Assembly (NCBI GenBank): GCA_013215295.1
Contig: JABSOZ010000008.1
Coordinates: 124,001-188,000, forward strand
Direction: 5' to 3'
Source of the DNA: Colwellia sp.
Lineage (GTDB): Bacteria > Pseudomonadota > Gammaproteobacteria > Enterobacterales > Alteromonadaceae
Length of the DNA: 64,000 nucleotides
Part shown: positions 26,617-36,183 of the stretch, piece after piece
Position numbering within the stretch: position 1 is the stretch's first letter
Layout of the letters: each line of letters begins with the position of its first letter
Translations under genes and position numbers: made by a program
Notes under the pieces: generated by a model
Database searches by the model: none
Seen by the model: only the letters and a program-made list of their open reading frames with translations
Told to the model about the DNA's origin: nothing

Positions 26617-27108
26617 TTATCGCAACTTGCTATGAATTTTCAACCCATTGGTTTCTATGTTTTGACTTAAAGCTAAAATGTTATTTCCATTTGGAAGTAT
26701 TAGTTCAGGAGATATTTCAGCCAGTGGTAATAATACAAATTCACGAAGTTCTAAACCATAATGTGGCACAGTGAGGCGTTCATGATGTATGATTTCGTTA
26801 TCGAACAAAAGAATATCTAAATCGAGAATACGAGCTCCCCAGCGATTATCTTTACGTACTCTACCCGCTAAACGTTCGATAGCTTGTAGCTCATCTAATA
26901 GATTTAATGGACTGAGTTGCGTGGATATTTCTGCCACAGCATTCATATAATCAGGTTGGTCTTGTGGGCCCATAGGGCGGCTGAAGTATAAAGAGGAGAT
27001 ATTTGTTAATTGGCTATGTTCAATGTTTGCTAAGGCGTCTACGGCTAGGTGAATTTGTTTCTTTGGATCAGACAGGTTACTGCCCAATCCAACATAAACT
27101 TTAGCCAT
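26617..27108 (-). CDS. folK: 2-amino-4-hydroxy-6-hydroxymethyldihydropteridine pyrophosphokinase
   Basis: HPPK of folate synthesis, 163 residues. Motifs: YVGLGSNLSDP at the N terminus, the FSRPMGPQDQPDYMNAVAEI block and RWGARILDLDILLFDN with the magnesium-binding aspartates, followed by LTVPHYGLELREFVLLPL. Its ATG overlaps the pcnB stop (TAATG), so the two are translationally coupled. Confidence 0.96.
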   Translation of the reverse strand: MAKVYVGLGSNLSDPKKQIHLAVDALANIEHSQLTNISSLYFSRPMGPQDQPDYMNAVAEISTQLSPLNLLDELQAIERLAGRVRKDNRWGARILDLDILLFDNEIIHHERLTVPHYGLELREFVLLPLAEISPELILPNGNNILALSQNIETNGLKIHSKLR

Positions 27109-28586
27109 TAACCATTATCGCTCGAGTTTGTTTCTCGAACTTTACGACGTTTTCTTGGGCTTCTTCTACTGCTAGTACGCGTTTGGAAAACACTTTTAAT
27201 CATCAATTCTTGAGTGTTATTATCAGTGCTTTGAAAGTCTGTCCACCATTTAGCTAATTCTTGTAGTTCGTCATCTTCTGGGGTTGATTCAATTTCAGCT
27301 CTCAATAACAAGAAGTCGTATCCTGCACGGAATTTTTGATGTTCTAACGCTTTATAAGCACGCTTTCCATCTCTTCGACTCAACTTCTCTTGAAGGATCC
27401 ATATATCTTTCATTACCGCTTGAAAACGCTTTGGTATAGCGATACTTTGCTGTTGCTCAGACATTATTTCGGCTAATGCAGCAAAAAATATATCTTGGGG
27501 TGACATATGCGGTTGTCCGTTACGTATACGTTCAATATGGCTTTGTAATGGATACCAAAGCATAGCAGCAAATAAGAAGGCTGGAGTAACGCGTTGTTCG
27601 TTATTAATGCGGCTATCTGTATTTTTTAATGCTTGTACAATAAAACGTTCAATATGAGGATGTGTTCCATCGTTTAACATTTGATCGGTAGCAGGAAAAA
27701 AGTAGCGGAATAGATCATACTTTTTTAACTGCTCAAAAGTTAACTGTGCTTTACCCGAAAGGAATAATTTGAGAAATTCTTCAAACATTCTAGCGGCAGG
27801 AATATTTGCCATTAAAGGTGCAAGTTCGGAAATTGGCGCTTCTGTTTCTGGGCTGATTGTCATATCTAGCTTGGTGGCAAATCTAATTGCACGTAACATA
27901 CGAACTGGATCCTCACGGTAACGTGTTTCAGGATCACCAATCAAACGAATTAACTTTGCGTCGATATCACGAATACCGTTAGCAAAATCGTGAACTTTAA
28001 AATCTTTTGCACTGTAGTAAAGTGCGTTAATGGTGAAATCACGACGTTCAGCGTCTTCTTCAATAGAACCATAAATGTTATCGCGAAGTAACATGCCATC
28101 TTCGCTTTGCTTAGATGTTTTTTGACAAAGTTTTTCTTTATCTGGCGCGTTTTCATGGTGACCACGAAAAGTAGCCACTTCAATAATTTCTCGTCCAAAA
28201 ACAATATGGGCTAAACGAAAACGGCGACCGATTATTCGACAGTTACGAAATAGGTCTTTAATTTGTTCAGGTGTCGCATTAGTCGCTATATCAAAGTCTT
28301 TTGGCGCTAAGCCTAATAATAAATCGCGAACACCTCCACCCACTAAATAAGCGTCATATCCTCCGCTGTTTAAGCGGTAAAGTACTTTTAAGGCATTGTT
28401 ACTCATTTGCTTTCGAGAAACATTATGCTGGTCACGTGTTAAAACGTTAGAGGCTGAGGTTTGCTTATTTTTCTTGGGGCTTTTAGCCATCTTTTTAGAG
28501 GCTTTACCTAATACTCGTTTACACAAGTTGATCACGCTTTTAATAATGCTGGCCTTGATTGGATAATATGGGAAGGGCGAAAACAT
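27108..28586 (-). CDS. pcnB: poly(A) polymerase I
   Basis: Polynucleotide adenylyltransferase that adds 3' A tails to RNA, promoting decay; 492 residues. The nucleotidyltransferase core shows LVGGGVRDLLLGLAPKDFDIATNA with the DxD pair and RRDFTINALYY; RNA-binding region FRNCRIIGRRFRLAHI is near identical to E. coli PcnB. The C-terminal tail is basic (RTSSRRSPRKRRKVRE), as in the family. The start at 28586 keeps the INLCKRVLGK stretch that aligns with the E. coli N terminus. Confidence 0.95.
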   Translation of the reverse strand: MFSPFPYYPIKASIIKSVINLCKRVLGKASKKMAKSPKKNKQTSASNVLTRDQHNVSRKQMSNNALKVLYRLNSGGYDAYLVGGGVRDLLLGLAPKDFDIATNATPEQIKDLFRNCRIIGRRFRLAHIVFGREIIEVATFRGHHENAPDKEKLCQKTSKQSEDGMLLRDNIYGSIEEDAERRDFTINALYYSAKDFKVHDFANGIRDIDAKLIRLIGDPETRYREDPVRMLRAIRFATKLDMTISPETEAPISELAPLMANIPAARMFEEFLKLFLSGKAQLTFEQLKKYDLFRYFFPATDQMLNDGTHPHIERFIVQALKNTDSRINNEQRVTPAFLFAAMLWYPLQSHIERIRNGQPHMSPQDIFFAALAEIMSEQQQSIAIPKRFQAVMKDIWILQEKLSRRDGKRAYKALEHQKFRAGYDFLLLRAEIESTPEDDELQELAKWWTDFQSTDNNTQELMIKSVFQTRTSSRRSPRKRRKVRETNSSDNG

Positions 28587-28700
28587 TTTTTCGCGCTACA
28601 AACCATATTTTTAGTGGCGCAATAATATAACAGAGCGATAGAAAAGAGAATATAAAACGTTTGAAAATGCAACAAAAATGACCTTTTTCTGGAATAATTA

Positions 28701-29624
28701 TCAACTGAAGGTTATTTCGTGCTTTTTAGGAATGTCATCAGTTGACCAGTTATCTGTTGCCCAACGTATTATTTGTTCAACAGAATAGCTGTAAAGTTCA
28801 TCAGGTGGATTTTGTCCTAAAAATTTAAGCGCCAAAATTAACGAAGGGGAAGGATTGGTATTATCGATTTCAGGTGCTTTATTTTGCTTGCTGAGTTTAA
28901 AACCCTGCTCAGTAACGGCCAATGGCACATGCCCAAACTCTGGAGCTTGATAACCTAGTTGTTGATAAAAGCTTAACTGTCTGACTGTAGGTTCAAGTAA
29001 GTCGCAGCCACGAATAACATGACTAATGTTCTGATAAATGTCATCAACGACAACAGCCAGTTGGTAGGCAAATAAACCATCTTTTCTGGTTAAAATAAAA
29101 TCTTCTTGAGCAAATTCAAGTTGGGTTAAATATTCACCTTGTATCAAATCGTTGTAGTGAAAAATACCTTGATGGTTGCGAAAACGAATTGCATTGTTTT
29201 TTGAGGGTAAGTTTAACTCTTGGCATTGACCTTGATATATTCCGCCCTGTACTTTTATTTGCGCGCGAGTGCATTGGCAGCAATAGGTCAGTTCTTTCTC
29301 TGCTAATTGCTGTAAAACATCTCGGTATAAATCACTTTGCTGACTTTGGTATAAAACAGTTTCATCCCAGTGGAGTCCATAAGCATCGAGTGTTGCCAAA
29401 ATAGCGGAACTTGCGCCAATTATTTCACGAGGTGGATCGATATCTTCAATACGGACTAACCATAATCCTTGCTGATGCTTTGCATGTAAGTAACTCGCTA
29501 GAGCCGCAATTAAAGAGCCAAAATGAAGATTACCAGAGGGAGAGGGGGCAAAACGGCCACGATATTGAGTAATAGAGTCACTCAAATTCAATGGCCGGGT
29601 AATATTAACTTTATTGTGAATCAT
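28701..29624 (-). CDS. gluQ: glutamyl-Q tRNA(Asp) synthetase
   Basis: Truncated glutamyl-tRNA synthetase paralogue (307 residues, no anticodon domain) that puts glutamate on the queuosine of tRNA-Asp. HIGH-like motif is in RFAPSPSGNLHFGSL, the KMSKS-like motif is KLSKQ, and cysteines in CQCTRAQIK..YQGQC form the zinc site. It lies 39 bp behind dksA, the usual neighbour. Confidence 0.95.
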   Translation of the reverse strand: MIHNKVNITRPLNLSDSITQYRGRFAPSPSGNLHFGSLIAALASYLHAKHQQGLWLVRIEDIDPPREIIGASSAILATLDAYGLHWDETVLYQSQQSDLYRDVLQQLAEKELTYCCQCTRAQIKVQGGIYQGQCQELNLPSKNNAIRFRNHQGIFHYNDLIQGEYLTQLEFAQEDFILTRKDGLFAYQLAVVVDDIYQNISHVIRGCDLLEPTVRQLSFYQQLGYQAPEFGHVPLAVTEQGFKLSKQNKAPEIDNTNPSPSLILALKFLGQNPPDELYSYSVEQIIRWATDNWSTDDIPKKHEITFS

Positions 29625-29663
29625 AGATTGAACACAGATAAGTCATATAATTCAATCAGAAAA

Positions 29664-30104
29664 TTAACCTGCTAGTTGACGTTCTTTAATTTCAGCAAGT
29701 GTTTTACATTCAATACACAAATCAGCAGTCGGACGGGCTTCTAAACGACGAATGCCAATTTCAATACCACATGAATTACAGAAGCCAAACTCATCTTCTT
29801 CAATCAATTGTAATGTTTTTTCAATTTTCTTAATCAGTTTACGTTCACGGTCACGAGTACGTAATTCTAAGCTAAATTCTTCTTCTTGAGCTGCGCGATC
29901 AACCGGATCAGGGAAGTTAGCTGCTTCATCCTGCATATGCGTAACTGTGCGATCAACTTCTTCACGCAGTTGTGTACGCCAAGCATCAAGAATCTTCTTG
30001 AAATGCTCTAATTGATCAGCGTTCATGTACTCTTCATTGGCTTTTTCAACGTAAGGCTTTACGCCCGCTAATGCTAAAATACCTAGTGCTTTTTTGGCTG
30101 GCAT
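29664..30104 (-). CDS. dksA: RNA polymerase-binding transcription factor DksA
   Basis: ppGpp cofactor that enters the RNA polymerase secondary channel; 146 residues. A coiled coil covers about 35-108 with the DPVDRA tip (acidic aspartates present), and the C4 zinc finger is CNSC..LCIEC. First gene of the conserved dksA-gluQ-pcnB-folK-panBC run. The 328-bp region before it (30105-30432) is AT rich, holds no gene and presumably carries its promoter. Confidence 0.97.
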   Translation of the reverse strand: MPAKKALGILALAGVKPYVEKANEEYMNADQLEHFKKILDAWRTQLREEVDRTVTHMQDEAANFPDPVDRAAQEEEFSLELRTRDRERKLIKKIEKTLQLIEEDEFGFCNSCGIEIGIRRLEARPTADLCIECKTLAEIKERQLAG

Positions 30105-30432
30105 GCTTAATTCTCCTAAATGCTACATAGACCTACGTGGCGAAGTTGTTGCTTTTCATTAAAAGCTACACCCGTGGTTGCAATTGCCAATAATAAATAG
30201 ACCTGAAATACCCAGTCTATATTGTGTTCCTCGAAACAAAAATCAAGGCTTTCATTATAATTAATTGAAAAAATAATTATTTATCTTTAAATCAAAAAAA
30301 TAACGATTGATTAGTAGATACAAAAATATTTTTATCTTCACTAGATTTTACAATGTATTTGAGCATGCTTTTTTACAATTTTTGTTAGTACTAGTCAATG
30401 AGTTTAGTGGTTTTTTTAGAACTAATTTATAA

Positions 30433-31179
30433 TTATTCGTTAAATTTTACGATCAATGGTTTCGTTAGGGACATTTTAACGCTTTCCATTGTTTGTTCAA
30501 ACTGAACTTTGTAAGCAATAACTTCTACGCCTTGACTTACCGCATCGATTAAAAGTTCTGCATACATTGCATCAATATGCTTTGCGGCCATGACACTTTC
30601 AATACCACTATGTAAAACAGCAAATAATAAAACTGCACGATGGCCTTGTTGTTTCATTTGCATCAATTCACGTAAATGTTTTTGGCCGCGAGTTGTCACT
30701 GAATCTGGAAAATAACCTTGTTTGTCATTCTCGTCATCATCAATAATAGTAGGATTACTGAGTAAGGTCACACTTTTAACTTCAATAAATGTTTCGGTAT
30801 TATTTTTATCGGTTAGTAAAAAATCTATTTTGCTATTTTCATCACCATATTTTACTTCACGTCTTAAATTACTATAACAAGATAATTCTTTGATAACATC
30901 GTTCTTTATTGCTTCTTCAACTAAGTGATTGGCCCGTAAAGTATTCACGCAGATAAGATGATTTTTTTGTGTTTGTGTTAACTCCCAACTGAACGGATAT
31001 TTACGTTTTTGATTATCGGAAGTGCTATACCAAATAGTATCATTTTCAGTAGCGCAGCCTGTCATAGCACCTGTATTTGCAACATGTAATGTTGTTTCGC
31101 TTCCGTCTTCTAATGTGATATCTGCAAGAAAGCGTTTATATCGTTTAATCAGTGTCGCTTTCTTTACGTTAATCTTCAT
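30433..31179 (-). CDS. sfsA: SfsA family protein (sugar fermentation stimulation protein homologue)
   Basis: A 248-residue protein with an N-terminal OB-like fold and a C-terminal nuclease-like fold. Signatures: [55 protein letters not shown] and [20 protein letters not shown]. Function is still poorly defined in the family; DNA binding and nuclease-like activity have been proposed. Its usual position upstream of dksA is kept. Confidence 0.93.
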   Translation of the reverse strand: MKINVKKATLIKRYKRFLADITLEDGSETTLHVANTGAMTGCATENDTIWYSTSDNQKRKYPFSWELTQTQKNHLICVNTLRANHLVEEAIKNDVIKELSCYSNLRREVKYGDENSKIDFLLTDKNNTETFIEVKSVTLLSNPTIIDDDENDKQGYFPDSVTTRGQKHLRELMQMKQQGHRAVLLFAVLHSGIESVMAAKHIDAMYAELLIDAVSQGVEVIAYKVQFEQTMESVKMSLTKPLIVKFNE

Positions 31180-31433
31180 TGAACAGTTTTCATAAGTAAT
31201 AATACGTCATAAAGTTTTATTGATTTTACCTTATGAATCGCTAAACCGCTAATTTTGTGAGCCCTAACGAGTTGATCAAAATATTAATTGTAATTGTTCA
31301 GCGCTAGAGGCATTACCGAAACATAAATATTATTCAATAATAAAGGTTAATTACAAGTATTTTACTTTGATATAGACAAAATCTAACTTAAAATCAATTT
31401 ATTATATTCTGCTTTGCCTTTAAAGGTTTTTAA

Positions 31434-34226
31434 ATGAACAGTATTCCAAAGATTTTATTCATCATTGCTTCTTTAGTTATAATGCCAACTAATGCCGCAG
31501 AAGACTTTTACGAACTAGCACTAAAGTCATTCCAGCAAAAAGATATTAGTACGGCCGAAATTCATTTAAAAAATGCGCTAAAAAATAATCCCAAAAATTT
31601 ACCAGCGAAACTTTTACTTGCCGAAGTGTTTATTGAAAAAAAATCCCCTCATTTAGCTGAGCAAGAGTTAAATGATGCTTTATTGAAAGGTGCTGATTTT
31701 AATTTGGTGGTTGAACTATTGGCTAAAAGTTTACTTTTTCAGGGTAAATATGATGCAGTGATTCTGCTAGATGAAGGAAAAACGCTGAACCAAAGAAGTA
31801 AAATAAACTTTGAACTGGTCAAAGCAAAAGCGTTTTTAGTTAATGATGAAAGTGATAGAGCAGAAGCTATCTATAAATCAACAATACAGTTAATCCCAAG
31901 CCATATGAAGGCTAATATTGGGCTAGCAAACATGTATCTGGATTTAAATTATTTAAGTAAAGCGCAAGATATTATCAATAAGATGGAAGGTTTTGCAAAA
32001 CCAGATAATGAATTTTGGTTAGTGAAAGGTCGTTGGTTGTTAATGTCTGGCAACTTCATTGAAGCATTAGATTTGTTTGAAAAAGCGAATGTTGTAGTTC
32101 CAGATAATGTGAGAACATTAAAATTTATCGTTAATGTCTATATAGGATTAGAAGAATATTTAAAAGCCGAAGCACTTATCGAAGAAATTTTGGTTTTGGT
32201 ACCTAATGACCCACATGCCCAGTTTGTGAAAAGTTCTATACTAAAAGACTTGAATGAAATTGCTTTATCTCAGCAAGTGTTAATGCAATTAAGTACACAG
32301 CTCGCATCAATCGATAGCAAGTTTATGAATAACCAACCTCAGCTGCAATTGATCGATGCAATGACGAGTTATGGACAAAAAAATTGGGAACAAGCCAGAA
32401 CTAAATTAACCCATTACCTAGATAATGAAGCAGATGATATTAATAGTGCCATGCTGCTAGCTGATGTTTATATAAAACAAGGTCAAGCACATAACGCTTT
32501 AAAATTATTAAGTGATTATGAAAAAAAGTTAGAGGTTAACAAAGATTATGCAACTATCCTTGCGGGGTTATATATTCAGTATAATCAAAATTTTAAAGCG
32601 CAACCTTATCTAGCGAGACTAAACCAGTTATACCCTAATGATGCTGGTATATTAATTTTAACGGCAAAGATTTTGTCTGAACGTGATAAAAACCTTGAAG
32701 CACTTAATTTGCTTGAAGCCGCTAAAGTCTCTAAAGATGCACTTTATTTGCAAACCTTAGCAGCGCTGTCTTTAAAGCTTGGTAAACTAGAAGAAAGCCA
32801 AAAATATATCGCTATGATTATTGAGCTTGACCCTGAAAATATTAAGTATCAACTATTACATGCTCAGTTGCTTTTGCAACAAAATGATACTGAACAAGCA
32901 ACTAATCTTATCACTGGCCTATATTCTACTCATCCAGATAATGTAGATGTACAGTTTAATTATGCAATACTACAAAATTTCTTAAATGAAAAGAAACTTG
33001 CGAAAAAGGTACTTCGCCAGCTGGTTACTGACAATGAAGAACATACCGAAGCATGGTTGAAATTGGCTGAATTAGAATATGAAATAGGTGATATTAAATC
33101 GGCTATTAGTATATTAGAGCAGCAGAAAAAAAATAGTACAGTGAACACTCGAGCTACCTATCAACTTGCCGAACTTTATTTTAGCGAACAAGACTTTGAG
33201 AATAGCCTTTCATTGATCAGTAATTATCTACTGAATAATCGTTTAGATACTTATGCAATTGAAATTAAAGCAAAGAATTTAATCGCTTTAAAGCAAACTG
33301 AATACGCTAAAATACAATTGTCACAATTATTTGGCTTTTGGTTAGAAGATGCCAGTAAACTTTTCCGCTTGAGTCGCTTACAACTTCGTATAAAAGATTA
33401 TGAAGGTGCTGAAAAGTCGCTTGCTGTGGCGCTTGAATTATCGCCAAAGTCTTTATCTGTTTTTATAGAAACGATAAAACTACAAGTTAAACAAAAGAAA
33501 TTTAAAGAGGCTGAGAAGACGATTAAATCTGCTGAAAAGGCAGGTTTTAAGGGTAATACATACTTATTTATTTTAAAAGGTGACGTGGCTCGAGGAAGAA
33601 GTAACTTAGGTGCTGCATATTCGTTATACGCAATGGCATTAAAGAAAGATGAAGATAATGTTATTGCCTTAATGAGCTTAGCGCAAATAAGCCATAGTGA
33701 TAAGCTGTCCAAGCAATTTATTCCATATCTAACGTCGTTGGTCAATAAAAATTCAGACTCAGTTCTTAAGCGAAAATTATTAGCAGAGCACTTATTAACG
33801 CACGAACATTGGGATGCAGCACAATTTCAATACCAGTTGTTATTAACTCAACCATTACCTATTGATCAGCGAGCAATTGCATTAAATAACTTAGCGTCAA
33901 TTCATATTATAAAGAAAGAGTATAAAGTCGCGGTAACACAAGCTAAACAAGCGATAGAAATCACCAATACCATACCAGGTTTCTTTGATACTGTTGGGTG
34001 GGCGTTAACGCTATTTGGAGAGGTTAAAGAAGGATTGTCATACTTGAGACAGGCTTATAGTATGTCATCATCAGATCCTGAAGTTAGTTACCATTTAGCT
34101 TATGCTTTGGCTCAGTTAGGTAGAAAAGCAGAAGCTATTGAATACTTAGAATATATTTCAATGGCGCCTGAACATTTGAAGGGAGTGAAGCAAGGGAAAA
34201 CATTGTTGTTTGAATTAAAAAAATAG
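31434..34226 (+). CDS. PrsT-like TPR protein of the PEP-CTERM/exosortase type
   Basis: A 930-residue exported protein made almost wholly of TPR repeats (about 20 helix pairs). A signal peptide (MNSIPKILFIIASLVIMPTNAA) is followed by repeats from about residue 24 to the end. Length and layout match the PEP-CTERM system TPR protein PrsT, usually found with exosortase and exopolysaccharide genes. No exosortase or polysaccharide gene is in view, but a PEP-CTERM protein gene lies 0.5 kb downstream on the other strand. It probably acts in the periplasm in polysaccharide or protein export. A clear terminator follows. A generic TPR protein unrelated to exosortase is the alternative. Confidence 0.75.
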   Translation: MNSIPKILFIIASLVIMPTNAAEDFYELALKSFQQKDISTAEIHLKNALKNNPKNLPAKLLLAEVFIEKKSPHLAEQELNDALLKGADFNLVVELLAKSLLFQGKYDAVILLDEGKTLNQRSKINFELVKAKAFLVNDESDRAEAIYKSTIQLIPSHMKANIGLANMYLDLNYLSKAQDIINKMEGFAKPDNEFWLVKGRWLLMSGNFIEALDLFEKANVVVPDNVRTLKFIVNVYIGLEEYLKAEALIEEILVLVPNDPHAQFVKSSILKDLNEIALSQQVLMQLSTQLASIDSKFMNNQPQLQLIDAMTSYGQKNWEQARTKLTHYLDNEADDINSAMLLADVYIKQGQAHNALKLLSDYEKKLEVNKDYATILAGLYIQYNQNFKAQPYLARLNQLYPNDAGILILTAKILSERDKNLEALNLLEAAKVSKDALYLQTLAALSLKLGKLEESQKYIAMIIELDPENIKYQLLHAQLLLQQNDTEQATNLITGLYSTHPDNVDVQFNYAILQNFLNEKKLAKKVLRQLVTDNEEHTEAWLKLAELEYEIGDIKSAISILEQQKKNSTVNTRATYQLAELYFSEQDFENSLSLISNYLLNNRLDTYAIEIKAKNLIALKQTEYAKIQLSQLFGFWLEDASKLFRLSRLQLRIKDYEGAEKSLAVALELSPKSLSVFIETIKLQVKQKKFKEAEKTIKSAEKAGFKGNTYLFILKGDVARGRSNLGAAYSLYAMALKKDEDNVIALMSLAQISHSDKLSKQFIPYLTSLVNKNSDSVLKRKLLAEHLLTHEHWDAAQFQYQLLLTQPLPIDQRAIALNNLASIHIIKKEYKVAVTQAKQAIEITNTIPGFFDTVGWALTLFGEVKEGLSYLRQAYSMSSSDPEVSYHLAYALAQLGRKAEAIEYLEYISMAPEHLKGVKQGKTLLFELKK

Positions 34227-34239
34227 TCTTTTCTGAGAG

Positions 34240-34268
34240 AAAAAAACCGCATTAATTGCGGTTTTTTT
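34240..34268 (+). terminator. rho-independent terminator
   Basis: AAAAAAACCGCATTAATTGCGG followed by seven T, just past the TPR protein stop. The remaining gap to 34687 holds AT-rich DNA with no gene I can support. Confidence 0.9.
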
Positions 34269-34687
34269 ATGGGGGAAATTGAAGAACTATAAAGTTTTAT
34301 TGTATTCAGCATTAACGCTATTAATGTTTACAACCAATAAGACATGGTAATGAATTATGTAACTAGACACATGGCTAACGAGGGAATATTCAACCTTTGT
34401 TGATGAGCCCTGTAACTAGGAAGTACGATTAATCACTTCGTTGCTGGTCAGTTATAATCTTCAAGAAAGACTATATCAAATATCACTGTAATTTTTAGCG
34501 CCTAAACTGACTAATTACCTCTGTAATAATGCTTATAGTAGGTACAGAGCAATTTAAAGGATAAAGATGGGGACCTTTCATTTGTACAGGTAACTGTTAT
34601 GAAAGGATAGTTGATCCGAGTGGCAATGTAATGAGTTACGATTTGAAATAGAAAGCTAAACAATAATTTAACTATATATGAACCAAT

Positions 34688-34715
34688 AAAAAAGCCGCAA
34701 AATTGCGGCTTTTTT
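34688..34715. terminator. rho-independent terminator
   Basis: AAAAAAGCCGC-AAAATT-GCGGCTTTTTT, usable on both strands. It serves the minus-strand PEP-CTERM gene whose stop is at 34738. Confidence 0.9.
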
Positions 34716-34737
34716 GACAATACGTTCTAAGTAGTAC

Positions 34738-35697
34738 TTAAGTTTTTTTTCTGCTTAAAACTAAGCCAATTAACGCTGAAGCAAAAACAAATAAGGTCGT
34801 AGGCTCTGGAACCGGAGTTACAGCTTTGGCATTAATTGTTAACTTGTAATCTTCAACTTCACCTTGGTCTTGGTAACCTACAGATGTTAAATTCATGTTT
34901 TCAGTGTAGTTAGTCAAAGAATTCTCACAAGCAATGCGTGCACGCATCCAAGTATTACCAATCACTGCAGTATCAGGTATAGTCGTTTCAAGGATGTAAT
35001 TTCTGTATGTATCTTTACTATTATAAGCACCGATATCATTATTATAGTCAGCTGAATTACCCGAGTAACCCGCATCACCGTAGCTTCTGTCGTTTTTATC
35101 TTGATCTTTATACCATTGTGCATTGTATAAGATCTCTGAACCTGATGTGCCTATATCGTTATTGTTAAATCCATCTTGACCGTTCCAATCTACCCAAACT
35201 TTTAATTCATCAAATTTATGATTGCCTTCATCTGAGCGCGTAACACTAAATTTAAACTTAACAGTTTGCCCTTGTTCAACCGCACTAGTGCCCCACCAAC
35301 CATCTTCACCTCTTATTGGCCAAGTACCATCTGAATTTTGTATAGTCCATCTTACACCATTATCACCAGTATCTCTGTCACCACGAGTAGTATCCAAGTC
35401 TTGGCTAGTATCTGCATTCCAGCCTTTATTTTCGCTAACATCGTCATCTCTTGAACCAGAATCACCTTGCAAACCTACTAGAGAATTACCTACCTTCGCT
35501 TTACCAAGTTGTTGCCAAGCATTGGTTTCATGACAAGCTTCCCCATAAGCAACACCCTGACTATCTGTAGTCGCATCGCCGTAATCTTTACTGGAGTTTT
35601 TAGTAGAACACTCTACAACTGTGCCTGCGAATGACATATTAGAGAAACACAAAAGTGTTACGGTAATTGCTAGATATTTATTGAAACTAAAACGCAT
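34738..35697 (-). CDS. PEP-CTERM sorting domain protein with GEVED domain
   Basis: A 319-residue exported protein. Signal peptide at 1-24 (ends in MSFA), a polar body rich in D, N and G with five or more W, a GEVED-type C-terminal beta domain (QGEVEDYKLTI), then the sorting signal VPEPTTLFVFASALIGLVLS and the basic tail RKKT: PEP motif, transmembrane helix, positive end. Such proteins are cut and handled by exosortase and often end up in the extracellular matrix. The GDxGDxD-rich stretch resembles extracellular calcium-binding surface proteins. Function of the body is unknown. Transcribed alone, with its own terminator. Confidence 0.88.
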   Translation of the reverse strand: MRFSFNKYLAITVTLLCFSNMSFAGTVVECSTKNSSKDYGDATTDSQGVAYGEACHETNAWQQLGKAKVGNSLVGLQGDSGSRDDDVSENKGWNADTSQDLDTTRGDRDTGDNGVRWTIQNSDGTWPIRGEDGWWGTSAVEQGQTVKFKFSVTRSDEGNHKFDELKVWVDWNGQDGFNNNDIGTSGSEILYNAQWYKDQDKNDRSYGDAGYSGNSADYNNDIGAYNSKDTYRNYILETTIPDTAVIGNTWMRARIACENSLTNYTENMNLTSVGYQDQGEVEDYKLTINAKAVTPVPEPTTLFVFASALIGLVLSRKKT

Positions 35698-36183
35698 TAT
35701 TAAAAACCTCTACGCAGTTTGAAACTGCTATTTAATATTGTTACTTATATTGTGTACTAAGCACTAATCGTACCACATTGAATTTTTTGTCGCATTTCAT
35801 TTTAAAACAACAACTTATGAAGTGGAACTTCGTGTTGGATAATTTTTTTTTTGAGTACTGTAAAAAAAACAGACATTATATGATCTGTTTATTACTGGCC
35901 GTTATGCTCAGACTAAAAAAAGTTAATGTTCGATTAAGTGCATAATAGCATTTTATTATCACTTTTAGAATCCTATCAATATTCAAACATGTTCAATGAT
36001 TAATCTGTGTTTGGTAATGGTTCAGCTGACATGGTCCATTCGTTGCGGGATATATAAGGCTTTATTCTATTATCTAATAGATAGCAGTAATGCGCTTGTT
36101 GTTTAAAATAAGCGCATTTAATTTAATCAGTCATATTTTTACAAAAATTCAAGGTTTCTAATTTTTTGAATGCAAAGATAAAA
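35698..36183. other. gene-free intergenic region
   Basis: Nearly 490 bp of AT-rich DNA between the PEP-CTERM gene start and the end of the next minus-strand gene. The stem AATGCGCTT / AAGCGCATT at 36089-36118 may end the transcript of the downstream gene (36184-37422). The rest is presumed promoter DNA; no other structure was recognised. Confidence 0.5.

Noticed and set aside
34511..34720. 69-codon minus-strand open frame between the TPR and PEP-CTERM genes
   Set aside because: It starts inside the intergenic region and covers a clear terminator hairpin; no ribosome site or recognisable protein pattern.
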